The notes under the pieces were generated by a model that made no database searches, was not told where the DNA came from, and saw only the letters and a list, made by a program, of their open reading frames with translations. 64,000 nt of DNA from Armatimonadota bacterium (GTDB lineage Bacteria; Armatimonadota; Fimbriimonadia; Fimbriimonadales; Fimbriimonadaceae): NCBI GenBank assembly GCA_027451905.1, contig DAIDHV010000003.1, positions 248,001 to 312,000 on the forward strand, read 5' to 3'. The translations under genes were made by a program, and so were the position numbers. Below, one piece after another: positions 1-8,532 of the stretch; position 1 is the stretch's first letter; each line of letters begins with the position of its first letter.

Positions 1-50
1 CAATTATTGGAAGACCAAAAGTGAGAACTTCTGAAAAATTCTTTAAAAGC

Positions 51-82
51 AAGAAGCCTCGCCAAATTTGGAGAGGCTTCTT
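51..82 (-). terminator. Intrinsic terminator of the lipoprotein gene at 106
   Basis: A perfect 10-bp inverted repeat (AAGAAGCCTC at 51-60, GAGGCTTCTT at 73-82) with a 12-nt loop lies just past the stop of the minus-strand gene ending at 106. Read on the minus strand the stem is followed by a T-rich stretch, as in a factor-independent terminator. Confidence 0.75.
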
Positions 83-105
83 GGTTTCAGGTTCGTAAGG
101 ATCCT

Positions 106-1167
106 TTATTCTGGTTCCCAATTGGAGATGGGAGAAGTCGTCACTTGGATGGGGCTTCCCACCCCACCTGTGTATTCGTAGATAACCGGTGGTTCGCCAA
201 GGGAGACGTAGAGATTGCCAGCTGCCGACCAATCGTAGTGAGGATCTTCACTTCCGTAGGTTGCGGTGGTTGTAAGCAAGGTTCCGGTGCCGCTAATGAC
301 TTCAACCGTTCTCGTGGTCTTATCATTGGTTGCAATCAAGGTGGAAGCATCAGAATTGCCCCAGTAGATCTTAAGCCCGTCAAGATTGCCGTCGCTGCCT
401 TTCGTTAGGTTCACCGGTGTACCTCCGGAGACGGGCATGGTGTAAAGGTCTCCGCCAGTTCCTAGGTTTTCGGTTAGCACCAAGGTTGTTGGATCTAGAA
501 AGGCGACGCCAGATATTTCGGTGCCAATCGAAGTTTGGAGTACGGTCGAAACGGTGTTGGTTGCAAAGCTGTATTCTTCGACTGCAACTGGAGCCTCATC
601 CGTATCCCAAACAAGAGTTTGAGAATCTGGAGACCACGAGACTTTATCGGGTCCTTGGTTGGATTGCAAAGGAACCGAGATAAGGAGATTGCCAGATGCA
701 TCAAAGACTTGGATGGCTTGGGCTCTTTCGTTGTAGACGGCAAGCTTCTTGCCGTCTGGAGACCACGACGTATCATCTAATTTGCAGTTTGCACCCACAT
801 TCTTTTCGACGTGTGAATCCGTTTTCTCAATATCAATCTGACCTCCTTCCGCCCCGTCATTGAGGCTAAAGGCAATGGCTCCTCCGCCAGGAGCAAGGGC
901 TAAACTTCCAAGAATTCCGCTTGGATTGCTAAGCGTGACCGATTGGCTTGAACTGGCAAGATTAACTCCCGCCGAATTAATGAAGGCAACTTGATCGGTC
1001 GGCGGTATGTTGCTGAAAGCTCGACTGCCTGAGCCGCTGGTGTTGAGGAAGGAACCACCTCCGGTGATTCCTCCTCCATTGGCACCACCACACCCGATCA
1101 GCGATAAGGACAAAGCGGACGCAGCGGCTAACGACGAAATTGTGGTTAGTAAGTAAGGTTGTTTCAT
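106..1167 (-). CDS. Secreted lipoprotein, TolB/WD40-like beta-propeller
   Basis: The 353-residue product starts with a basic and hydrophobic signal sequence ending in a lipobox (SLIGC, Cys at about residue 26), so it should be a lipid-anchored envelope protein. After a Gly/Ser linker the chain carries repeats of the type W-SPDG-K-LA-- and WSPDSQTLVWD, typical of the blades of TolB/PD40-like six-bladed propellers. No catalytic motif is visible. Propellers of this type usually bind proteins or peptides, but the partner here cannot be told. It stands alone and ends at a strong terminator. Confidence 0.7.
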   Translation of the reverse strand: MKQPYLLTTISSLAAASALSLSLIGCGGANGGGITGGGSFLNTSGSGSRAFSNIPPTDQVAFINSAGVNLASSSQSVTLSNPSGILGSLALAPGGGAIAFSLNDGAEGGQIDIEKTDSHVEKNVGANCKLDDTSWSPDGKKLAVYNERAQAIQVFDASGNLLISVPLQSNQGPDKVSWSPDSQTLVWDTDEAPVAVEEYSFATNTVSTVLQTSIGTEISGVAFLDPTTLVLTENLGTGGDLYTMPVSGGTPVNLTKGSDGNLDGLKIYWGNSDASTLIATNDKTTRTVEVISGTGTLLTTTATYGSEDPHYDWSAAGNLYVSLGEPPVIYEYTGGVGSPIQVTTSPISNWEPE

Positions 1168-1556
1168 CTCCCTACGGCTATGACTGATTGTGTTCTGAAA
1201 AGGTTCTCAGGAATTACTGGTTTTGAGAGCAATTGCAAATTAACCCGCTTAAATAGACTAAAAAAGTACGAAATCTTAGAATTGTAGGTTATATAGTAAA
1301 ACTCTATATTGCCGTCTAGAGGAGAGATGTAACTGCTGTACTTGTGTTGGGTGAAAAGTAAAATAGGAAAGATTTTTCGCTTTACCTTAGTGAGCCAAGA
1401 AGATAGCAAGTGTTGGAATGGGACTTTGATTAGTGAACTAAACCGCGTCAGCTAAAGGAGATTCGCCTGGACATGGCTCGTCAAAAATTTTTTTGTGGCT
1501 GCCTCTTTTGAAGTAGCCACGATATCAATGACAATTTTTTTCGAAACAGGACTCTT
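1168..1556. other. Intergenic region without a recognisable gene
   Basis: About 390 bases, AT-rich, between two minus-strand genes. It presumably carries the promoter of the lipoprotein gene (TATA-like stretches near 1290-1310). I see no RNA gene, repeat or conserved ORF in it. Confidence 0.5.
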
Positions 1557-2846
1557 TTACCAGGGACGATTTTGGGAGGTGCCAAACTGGGTGATGATTG
1601 GTTGGCTGCCAGCAAAGTCAATGATAAATTCTTGGTAAACCCTTTGAAACTGTCCCCATGCGTCGTAAAAATCTTGCTCAGCAAGAACCCGTGCCTGGTA
1701 TCCGTTTCTGCGGACATCAAGAATCGTGTATTGATCGGTATTGACATCCATGATGTTGTCTCTCATCAAGCCATAAAAATCTTGGCCATCGAGGGAGTAC
1801 TGATACTGACCATTGATGAAGATCGGGACTTCTAGGTCGGGATTGGTCACATCAAGCAAGTTGCGAATGTCTCGGTGTTCAAAAGCATCTTGAATTTCTT
1901 CAAGCGCGGTATCGAGGCTTTTTACTGGCTGTTGGTTGTCATTTCCGTAGGGTGTTGACAGATTGTTGATCCAATTGCCACCTTGATTCCAGTAGTAAAC
2001 AGAACCCGGCCACTGATTAAAAAATGGCACGTAGCCATACGTGCAACCGTTTGTGGAAATGTAGCCAGGCAACATCGAATAGTAGTACCAAGGAGAGATC
2101 AGGCAGGGATCGTTGTAAGGTGAAAACACGTAATTTGGATAGAAAAAGTAACTATCATTCCAACCTGGATAGTATCCATAACCGTAATAGCCGACTCGAT
2201 AGGGTGACCGAACCGTGACATGAGACTGCCTTAAAACTAAGGTTGGAAGGGAGTTCACGGGGTGGCTATACATCGGAATCGAGGCAATGCGAACGGGGTT
2301 GATGGCTCGGGGTCGGAACAAATTATTGTTACCGGGATAATGGCTTAATCCAATTTTGGGTGACCACTGGTTTGGAGGGGGCGCAACGTTTCTAAACGGA
2401 AATCTCGGCTGAGCTTCGATGATTGTAGTTCCACTGGAACCCCGTCTTCCAAGCGTGTAGGACTGGCTTGAAGCCGACGAGTTTGAACTTCCAGAGTTGT
2501 TTCCGGGCGAGCCAAAACCGCCACCGCCGCGGTGCCCAAGACCGCCACTTTCGTGGCTAGACTGAGAAGACCCTCCTCCGAACACTTGATGATGGCTTTC
2601 TCCACCGCCAGAGGAGCCTCCTCCTCCGCGATGGCCAAGACCGCCTCCTGATGATCCACCACCGCCTCGGTGTCCAAGGCCACCACCGGAGTTTCCTCCG
2701 CCGGAGTTTCCACCACCCGAAGTTCTGCCTCCTGTGCGTCCGCCGGTGAAGCCGTCAGCAGCTCGGCTGGACCCGCTGAGTCCAATGACAAGCAAGCTGA
2801 TGCTTGGAACTGCAAAATAGGAAAGCGTTTTTAGGCTGAGTTTCAT
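1557..2846 (-). CDS. Secreted Gly/Ser/His-rich protein with C-terminal NTF2-like region
   Basis: The 429-residue product has a signal peptide with a likely cleavage after SSRA (about residue 29). Residues 33-130 are low complexity: repeats of GGGNSGGG and LGHRGGGGSSGGG. Residues about 215-290 are very rich in Tyr, Pro and Trp. The last 120 residues look like a folded domain (ALEEIQDAFEHRDIRNLLD, then QARVLAEQDFYDAWGQF), which resembles an NTF2-like small alpha+beta fold; this is inference only. The shadow frame of the repeat also gives a long ORF, but the chosen frame has the signal peptide. It is probably a cell-surface or extracellular structural protein; no family is recognised. Confidence 0.6.
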   Translation of the reverse strand: MKLSLKTLSYFAVPSISLLVIGLSGSSRAADGFTGGRTGGRTSGGGNSGGGNSGGGLGHRGGGGSSGGGLGHRGGGGSSGGGESHHQVFGGGSSQSSHESGGLGHRGGGGFGSPGNNSGSSNSSASSQSYTLGRRGSSGTTIIEAQPRFPFRNVAPPPNQWSPKIGLSHYPGNNNLFRPRAINPVRIASIPMYSHPVNSLPTLVLRQSHVTVRSPYRVGYYGYGYYPGWNDSYFFYPNYVFSPYNDPCLISPWYYYSMLPGYISTNGCTYGYVPFFNQWPGSVYYWNQGGNWINNLSTPYGNDNQQPVKSLDTALEEIQDAFEHRDIRNLLDVTNPDLEVPIFINGQYQYSLDGQDFYGLMRDNIMDVNTDQYTILDVRRNGYQARVLAEQDFYDAWGQFQRVYQEFIIDFAGSQPIITQFGTSQNRPW

Positions 2847-3021
2847 GGCTTTATCCTAGAGTTATCCTTATTATGTCAAACGCTTAACCAAGCTAACCGG
2901 TGCCAAACCCTTAAGAAAACTTCAAGTATTTTGAATTTTTTGCAAAGATTGCTCTTGGCAAAAAGAACAAATCCCAGTAACTCTACGCGTATTTAACCGA
3001 TCAACCGATAAAATATAGATC

Positions 3022-4032
3022 ATGGCAAAGCATCATATTGCAATCATCCCTGGCGATGGAATAGGTCCAGAAATTATGGAATCGGTTCTTACCATTCTTG
3101 GCTCGGTGGGATTTAGCGCGGAATACACCTATCTGGAAGCAGGCCTGAGTGCGATTGAAAAGGGTGAATCGGCAATGCCAAAATCCACTATTGAAGCAGT
3201 CAGGGAAATTGGAATCGCGTTAAAAAGCCCAACAACAACTCCAGTGGGCGGTGGCCATACAAGCGCAAACGTAGCCCTCAGGAAGGCGCTCGATCTTTTT
3301 GCAAATGTCAGGCCGGCAAAGTCACTCCCTGGAATCCGCGGGCCCTTTGCAGACAAAGAAATCGACCTGATTATTATTCGAGAAAACACGGAAGACCTCT
3401 ACGCAGGAATCGAGTTTCAGCCTCACCCCGATATTGCGCAAGCGGTCAAAGTGATTACACGGCCGGGCTCAAGAAGGCTTTTCCGCTATAGTTTCGAAAT
3501 GGTCAGACGCCAAGGAAGAAAGAGGCTGACCGTTGTTCACAAAGCAAATATCATGAAGCTAACCGATGGAATGTTTTTGGAAGAGTTTCGAAATATCGCC
3601 AAGGAGTATCCCGACATCATTTCTGATGACATCATCATTGACAATTGTTGCATGCAGCTAGTGACCAAGCCCGAGCAATTTGATGTGCTTGTCACCGAAA
3701 ACTTATACGGAGACATTGTGAGCGATCTTTGTGCGGGATTGGTCGGCGGTTTGGGGCTTGCTCCTGGCGCCAATATCGGTGAAAAGTGTGCGGTGTTTGA
3801 GGCAGTCCATGGTTCGGCGCCCGACATTGCCGGCAAAGGAATTGCTAATCCCACTGCGCTTTTGCTTAGCGCCTTAATGATGCTACGTCACCTAGGTGAG
3901 CACTCCATTGCCGATCGGCTGATGCAAGCGGTTCTTAAAGTTTGTGAAGAAGGCTTGCACTTAACCGGAGACTTGGGAGGCAAATCCTCGACGATCGAGT
4001 ATCAACAAGAGCTCATCTTAAAGGCAAGTTGA
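3022..4032 (+). CDS. icd: NAD-dependent isocitrate dehydrogenase-type enzyme
   Basis: This 336-residue protein is of the isocitrate/isopropylmalate dehydrogenase family: N-terminal IIPGDGIGPEI, substrate loop GGHTSANVALRK, FANVRPAKSLPGI, RENTEDLYAGIE, HKANIMKLTDGMF with the catalytic Lys, and the C-terminal nucleotide loop EAVHGSAPDIAGKGIANPTA. The loop with HTSAN and VALRK and the HKANIMK segment fit isocitrate dehydrogenase better than LeuB; a separate leuB lies at 19984. The length fits the NAD-type short isocitrate dehydrogenases of the TCA cycle. Homoisocitrate or tartrate-type activity cannot be excluded. The stop overlaps the TTG start of the next gene (TTGA), so the two are translationally coupled. 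Confidence 0.8.
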   Translation: MAKHHIAIIPGDGIGPEIMESVLTILGSVGFSAEYTYLEAGLSAIEKGESAMPKSTIEAVREIGIALKSPTTTPVGGGHTSANVALRKALDLFANVRPAKSLPGIRGPFADKEIDLIIIRENTEDLYAGIEFQPHPDIAQAVKVITRPGSRRLFRYSFEMVRRQGRKRLTVVHKANIMKLTDGMFLEEFRNIAKEYPDIISDDIIIDNCCMQLVTKPEQFDVLVTENLYGDIVSDLCAGLVGGLGLAPGANIGEKCAVFEAVHGSAPDIAGKGIANPTALLLSALMMLRHLGEHSIADRLMQAVLKVCEEGLHLTGDLGGKSSTIEYQQELILKAS

Positions 4033-4868
4033 TTCGGCTTTTTATAACGGGAGGTTCGGGGACACTGGGCACCGCACTTCTTTCCCTCTTAAAGAATCCG
4101 AAATATGAAGAAGTGTTTCACTTTCTCGCCCCAACTTCCACTGAATTTGATATCACGGACCCAATTCGATGTGCCGAACTGGCAGAGGGCAGCCTTGGTA
4201 CTTTTGATTGGGTTTTTAACCTTGCTGCCTACACAAAAGTTGATCTTGCTGAAACCGATCGAGAATCTTGCTTTGGACTGAATGCAATTGCCCCTGGATG
4301 GCTAGCCAAGGCTAGTGCGGACTTGGGGGCAAGGTTTCTTCAAATCTCTACCGATTGCGTCTTTAACGGTGAAAAGGGTTCTCCTTATATCGAAGAGGAT
4401 CTACCAAGCCCGATTCAGGCCTATGGAGAATCGAAACTGGAGGGTGAGCTTGCGGTGACAGAGGCGCATCCTGCCCCTGTCATTTTCCGCACGAGTTGGC
4501 TTTATGGCACCACCGGAAAGTCATTTCCACAGATAATTTTGGAAAAACTGGCACAAAACAAGCCAATTCAGGTGGTTAAAGACCAAATTGGAACCCCCAC
4601 CAATGCATCAGATTTAGCAGAAAACATCCTTTTATCGGTTATGTGCAACATTCCAGCAGGAACTTACCATTCAGCTGGAAGGGAAGTCCTCTCGAGATTT
4701 GAGTGGGCAAAGAGAATTGCAGAAGATTACAGCCGAAAATGTGGACAAACCTCACCACCGATCCTGCCAATTTCCTCCGCTGAGTTTCCAACTCCAGCTC
4801 GGCGGCCAAAAAACTCTGCCCTCAACTCGCGCAAGTTCAAGAGGGCAATTGAAGGTAATGGCGCCTAA
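4029..4868 (+). CDS. rfbD: dTDP-4-dehydrorhamnose reductase-like protein
   Basis: A 279-residue extended short-chain dehydrogenase. It begins with the Rossmann motif TGGSGTLG, continues with NLAAYTKVDLAE (RmlD signature), STDCVFNG and the catalytic YGESKLEGE (Tyr-x3-Lys), and ends with the RP-NSALNSRKFK segment seen in RmlD C-termini. RmlD makes dTDP-L-rhamnose, but the other rml genes are not in the window, so a related NAD(P)-dependent sugar reductase is possible. The start is TTG at 4029, overlapping the stop of the isocitrate dehydrogenase gene by 4 bases; no ATG fits near the Rossmann motif. Confidence 0.8.
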   Translation: MIRLFITGGSGTLGTALLSLLKNPKYEEVFHFLAPTSTEFDITDPIRCAELAEGSLGTFDWVFNLAAYTKVDLAETDRESCFGLNAIAPGWLAKASADLGARFLQISTDCVFNGEKGSPYIEEDLPSPIQAYGESKLEGELAVTEAHPAPVIFRTSWLYGTTGKSFPQIILEKLAQNKPIQVVKDQIGTPTNASDLAENILLSVMCNIPAGTYHSAGREVLSRFEWAKRIAEDYSRKCGQTSPPILPISSAEFPTPARRPKNSALNSRKFKRAIEGNGA

Positions 4869-4937
4869 GGATTCTCAGGAACTGGGTGAATTGGACCCAA
4901 CTGTTGCAACGAGTCGTCCCCGCTGGGTAGTTATCTA

Positions 4938-5630
4938 TTATCCGGCAACCCACGAAGTTCTCATGACTGGATCAGACACGTACTTCACGTGACCGTCAAA
5001 GTAAAGCAAGTTGTACCAGTACAAGCTTTGGTAGTGGCTCCATTCGGTAAGACCCGCTCCTGCGGGAACCTGCGGTTCTCGGCTGTGCCAAGCACCGTCC
5101 ATATCAAAAAGCAGTCCGTCTCTAGCGGGGTGGACAAGTTCAGAATCTAAGAAAGGCGGGCCTATAATGCCTTGGCCAGACAAAAGGTATAGGTAAGAGG
5201 TTCCATATGTCGCATACGCGGTAGGATGAGCGGGATCACCCATGGTCCCTCCATACGCTGAGCTAGAAAAATAAAAGCCGCTATCGTCGGGGCAATGCCA
5301 AACGGCTGGAGACTTAATATACGGCGCCAGTTGATTGGTGAGTTTGATGTTTTTTACATTACCGAAAGGTTCGGTTATACCATCTGTTCCGCTAGGATAA
5401 GCGCCACTTGAGTCCTGGATATACATTGAAACAGCGATACCAAGTTGCCCAAGGTTTGCGGCGCAGACTGATTTTAGGGCGCTGGCCTTTGCCGAAGAGA
5501 AAACGGGAAAGAGGATTGCAGCCAAGATCGCTATGATTCCAATCACAACCATCAGTTCGACAAGTGTAAAGGCACGATCCAGCTTTGAATCGGCTCTCCC
5601 AGCGGATACGCTAGGTTTTGATGAAATCAA
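4938..5630 (-). CDS. Pseudopilin with N-methylation motif and H-X9-DG-like end (locus A)
   Basis: The product has a type II/IV prepilin leader: a charged N-terminus, then RAFTLVELMVVIGIIAIL with the conserved Glu five residues into the mature chain, then a hydrophobic helix and FPVFSSAKASALKSVCAANL, typical of DUF1559/H-X9-DG pseudopilins. Near the end LLYFDGHVKYVSDP matches the DGH part of that family. I place the start at TTG 5630 because AGGAGGA (5644-5638) lies 7 bases ahead of it; the alternative TTG at 5648 sits next to that box. It overlaps the stop of the thioredoxin-like gene (5611), so it is the last gene of locus A. Pre-pilin peptidase should process it at the inner membrane. Confidence 0.85.
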   Translation of the reverse strand: MISSKPSVSAGRADSKLDRAFTLVELMVVIGIIAILAAILFPVFSSAKASALKSVCAANLGQLGIAVSMYIQDSSGAYPSGTDGITEPFGNVKNIKLTNQLAPYIKSPAVWHCPDDSGFYFSSSAYGGTMGDPAHPTAYATYGTSYLYLLSGQGIIGPPFLDSELVHPARDGLLFDMDGAWHSREPQVPAGAGLTEWSHYQSLYWYNLLYFDGHVKYVSDPVMRTSWVAG

Positions 5631-6720
5631 GGATAGCTCCTCCTGCAATATAAAATGGTCTTCTGCCGGCTTCCTCGATAACGAAAAATGGTGTACCCGT
5701 TATTCCAAGGTTATTGGCGACTGATTCATCGCCAGCAAGCTCTTTGTTAATTAAACTTCCGTCCACCGAGCTGCCCGCCATAATTGCCGCCAAGTGCGAC
5801 CGGCTGAGTCCAAGTTCTTTGGAGGCGTCCATAAATGCCCGGTAGTGTTACCCAAGTCTAATTACCATCTGCGAGACCCTCAAGAACCGTTTGTGGTGTT
5901 CTGCCCAGATTTCAAGCCGAGAGTATTCTGATGAATGGGGGTGGTAGGCAAGAGGGTACTGCAGCCAAAATAGCTGGAAGCCCTGGCTTGCTCTTAGAGA
6001 TTTCAAGATTGCTGGCATCACAGAGCGACAAGCAGGGCAAACTGGGTCAGAGAATGCGAAAATCTTGGTTGGAGACCTAGCATCGCCAAATCTTGCTGCG
6101 TTAATCGATCCAAGTTGCATAACGGCATCTAGGTTTCGTATGTATCCAGAATTCGGGCTGCCGGGCAAGTATCCTGCTGTGCCAGCAATTGTTGATAGGA
6201 CAGCCATCAATAATGCCACTGTGCCTGTAGCGACAAATTTCCTTGGCGATACGCCGATATGCTCCGGGCAAAAGCCTGAGACCAACCAGAAATTGACTAG
6301 TGCGGCCACAAGACAGCCAAGCAAGAGGAGCGATCTGTCCTCCGCGAGTCTAGATGCAGCTAAGTACGTCGCGCCAGATGTGGCTACGTTGAGGGGACTC
6401 GCAATCCGAGACAACAAATTTTTTTGTTTCAAAAGTGTTGCCACAAATGGTAAGGTACCTGTTCCCAGTGATAATGCCACGCCAAGGGCCCCTAGCCTGC
6501 TGTAAGCGGGCCGGTCAAAAAAGGGGAGCACAAGGCTTCCGATTACCACGGTGCCCTTACCCAGAAGTAGTGAGGCAATGCCAAAAACGGACATTAAACA
6601 ACCAACGCTCCGAACAAAAAATACAAGATTTGCAAAGAGCACACTACCGTGGTGTGCAGGTCTAAGTGGTGACAATAGCTGCTCAACGGGTGCATCTACG
6701 CAACTTAAATTGTCACTCAT
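5611..6720 (-). pseudogene. Membrane-anchored DsbA-like thiol oxidoreductase, broken by in-frame TAA
   Basis: From ATG 6720 (AGGAGG 4 bases upstream) the frame encodes about six hydrophobic segments, then a thioredoxin-fold start with FSDPVCPACRSVMP, where CPAC is a CxxC active site. It stops at TAA 5850-5848. The same frame goes on without a shift (HYRAF then MDASKELGLSRSHLAAIMAG) to GITGTPFFVIEEAG, the cis-Pro region of DsbA-like proteins, and ends at 5611. A nonsense change therefore splits one domain. The membrane part resembles a VKOR-DsbA fusion in layout, but I see no VKOR CxxC in it. Its partner is probably the Cys-rich peptide at 7087. Either a pseudogene or a sequence error. Confidence 0.7.
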
Positions 6721-7069
6721 GGACCCTCCTAATGTGGTCAATGCATGCGCTCCAATACGCCTTGTCCTTGGGATGAAGTTTGATCATCTTTTGGTACTCG
6801 GTAATTGCCTGTTCAGGAGTGAGGATGTGCTTGTCAACCGCCTCATAAAGAATTGGAGTTACCCGTGCTTCCACCCGAAAAGAGGAGCTTTTTTCACAGG
6901 TCTGTAGATATTTGACCTCAGAAGCGTCCATTGAGTCGACAGACTTGAGGTGGTTTAACTCAGAATGCACTTTCGCGACTTGAATGTCTTCGGCAGCTGG
7001 GTTTTGCCGATTACAACCGAACAAAAATAGCCCTAAAGCACTGATGGCAAAGCAGAGGAGCCTCTTCAT
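6713..7069 (-). CDS. Small lipoprotein (locus A)
   Basis: Start chosen at ATG 7069, which has AGGAG 7 bases upstream; the longer frame from 7108 lacks a signal. The 118-residue product has a signal sequence ending in a lipobox LFLFGC (Cys about residue 19), then a mostly helical polar region with the stretch TPEQAITEYQKMIKLHPKDK, which looks like one TPR-type helix pair. It overlaps the start of the membrane thioredoxin-like gene by a few bases, so the two are coupled. No family is recognised. Confidence 0.65.
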   Translation of the reverse strand: MKRLLCFAISALGLFLFGCNRQNPAAEDIQVAKVHSELNHLKSVDSMDASEVKYLQTCEKSSSFRVEARVTPILYEAVDKHILTPEQAITEYQKMIKLHPKDKAYWSACIDHIRRVHE

Positions 7070-7086
7070 AACTGTTCTCCTCTTGC

Positions 7087-7368
7087 TTATTTCGGAGGGC
7101 AGACACAAGGCATAGCCGAGACCTGGTCCTTGCTACACTGCAGATAGCAAGCTTGTTGACCGTTGGGGTCCTGCATCTGGTCGCAACAGTCCTGGCAGTC
7201 GGCCTGGAAGTTGCCACCGCCTCCTTCATTACAAGCCGTCAGGCAAGCGGGTTTAGAACATTCTGTCGTCGGCAAACCCGCCCGAGAAGCAGTTAGAACA
7301 ACTGCAAAGGTCAACAATCCAAACGTTAGATGATAGAGTGGTTTGAAAGCACCAATGTCTATCTTCAT
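7087..7368 (-). CDS. Cys-rich secreted small protein (locus A)
   Basis: A 93-residue protein with an N-terminal signal peptide (hydrophobic core LTFGLLTFAVVLTA, likely cut after SRAG or nearby). The mature part of about 60 residues has ten Cys in close pairs: TECSKPACLTAC, then DCQDCC, CYLQC and PCVC. An even number of Cys suggests disulfides made in the periplasm, or a metal site. Good ribosome site AAGGA before ATG. First gene of locus A, 17 bases ahead of the lipoprotein start, and followed by a thioredoxin-like gene that could act on it. No family is recognised. The promoter-like box at 7452 serves it. Confidence 0.65.
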   Translation of the reverse strand: MKIDIGAFKPLYHLTFGLLTFAVVLTASRAGLPTTECSKPACLTACNEGGGGNFQADCQDCCDQMQDPNGQQACYLQCSKDQVSAMPCVCPPK

Positions 7369-7698
7369 TTTAGTTCCTTAAGCAAGAAGAAAGAGATAGC
7401 CATCAATGCGAGAGATCATCAACCTTTACCCCTTTGCCACCTTGTAGAATAATTATACTACACATTTTGTGAAAGGTATGGACTATTTTGAAGATGGGGG
7501 CTGGGCCTCTGGTGAATCGTGCTTTGCAAGAGTTGCAAGGAGCCAATGAGCAAGGCTTCCTTGCGCTACAGCGGCTGGCTTCCAGCTCCTCCAATCAGGT
7601 ATCATGATGGCATCTCACACGGCAGACGCCGGGACATTATTCCCTTTGAGAACGATCGAAGTGGAACCCCGATCATCGGCTGACCGGAGGAATTGAAT
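7369..7698. other. Divergent intergenic region between locus A and rpsB
   Basis: No gene seen. It holds the locus A promoter (7452-7475) on the minus strand and the leader of rpsB on the plus strand; the rpsB Shine-Dalgarno GGAGG is at 7686-7690. A 63-codon minus-strand frame (7403-7594) lacks a ribosome site and recognisable features. Confidence 0.55.
7452..7475 (-). promoter_or_regulatory. Promoter-like element of locus A, shared with 15201
   Basis: On the minus strand the order is TTTCACAAAATG, TGTAG, TATAATTA; the -10 hexamer TATAAT is 7457-7452. Nearly the same sequence (TTCACAAAATG, CAG, TATAATTA) lies in front of the gene at 15132. The shared CACAAAATG is not a standard -35 and may bind a common regulator or sigma factor. 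Confidence 0.5.
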
Positions 7699-8532
7699 AT
7701 GGCTCAACTAAGCATGAAAGAACTGCTGGAGTCGGGTGTGCATTTTGGCCACCAGACCCGGCGCTGGAATCCGAAAATGAAGCGCTACATTTATGGCGCT
7801 CGCAACGGAATCTATATCATCGACCTTCACCAAACGATCAAGCTCTTCGAAGACGCATTGAACTACGTCAAGCGCGTTGTAGAAGATGGCGGTTCGGTTA
7901 TTTTTGTCGGCACCAAAAAGCAGGCTCAAGTCGCGGTTCAAGAAGCGGCTCAAAGGTCTGGTCAATATTGGGTTTCTGAGCGATGGCTTGGTGGGACTCT
8001 AACAAACTGGTCCACCATTCAACTTCGCATTAATCGTCTAAAGGACCTTGACCGTTGGGAAGCCGAGGGTCAATTTGAAAGGCTCCCGAAGAAAGAGGCC
8101 TTGCTTCGACGCAAAGAAAGAGATGGGCTCCAGAGATATTTAGAAGGCATTCGAAATATGTCCAGCCTTCCCAAGGTGATGTTTGTTGTTGACCTCAACA
8201 AGGAGTCTATTGCCGTCAAAGAAGCCAGAAAGCTCGGCATTCCCATTGTTGCAGTCGTGGATACCAACTGCGATCCAGACATGGCTGATGTTGTGATTCC
8301 TGGCAATGATGATGCCATCCGCGCAATCCGATTGGTCACTCAAAAAATGTGCGAGACGATTCTTGAGGCAAGGCCGATTGATGAGGCCCTCACAGGAGAT
8401 ATCTTCAAGCCGTCCGAGTATGTGGAGGATGAATCCGCCCCTATGCCAGTCGACAAGGAATTCCTTGAGGCGTTTAATGTTTCTGCTGATGAAATGAACA
8501 CTCCCGAAGAGCAAGAAGGTGAAGACGAATAA
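7699..8532 (+). CDS. rpsB: 30S ribosomal protein S2
   Basis: The sequence opens with [26 protein letters not shown], of which [15 protein letters not shown] is the S2 signature, followed by [15 protein letters not shown] and [14 protein letters not shown] (second S2 signature). About 277 residues with an acidic tail, slightly longer than E. coli S2 (241). The ATG at 7699 is preferred to the upstream in-frame TTG at 7693 because GGAGG at 7686-7690 is 8 bases from it. S2 binds the 30S platform with S1. Its stop overlaps the tsf start by one base (TAATG), the usual rpsB-tsf coupling. Confidence 0.97.
   Translation: MAQLSMKELLESGVHFGHQTRRWNPKMKRYIYGARNGIYIIDLHQTIKLFEDALNYVKRVVEDGGSVIFVGTKKQAQVAVQEAAQRSGQYWVSERWLGGTLTNWSTIQLRINRLKDLDRWEAEGQFERLPKKEALLRRKERDGLQRYLEGIRNMSSLPKVMFVVDLNKESIAVKEARKLGIPIVAVVDTNCDPDMADVVIPGNDDAIRAIRLVTQKMCETILEARPIDEALTGDIFKPSEYVEDESAPMPVDKEFLEAFNVSADEMNTPEEQEGEDE

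Noticed and set aside
2345-2815. A 156-codon minus frame rich in Ala, Glu and Val
   Set aside because: It is the shifted frame of the GGGSSGGG repeat in the Gly-rich secreted protein, which has the signal peptide and start.
5848-6720. Calling the membrane half of the locus A oxidoreductase a VKOR domain
   Set aside because: The layout fits VKOR-DsbA fusions, but no membrane CxxC or paired loop Cys is present, so I left the membrane domain unnamed.
7403-7594. A 63-codon minus frame upstream of locus A
   Set aside because: It overlaps the promoter element, has no ribosome site and shows no protein-like pattern.
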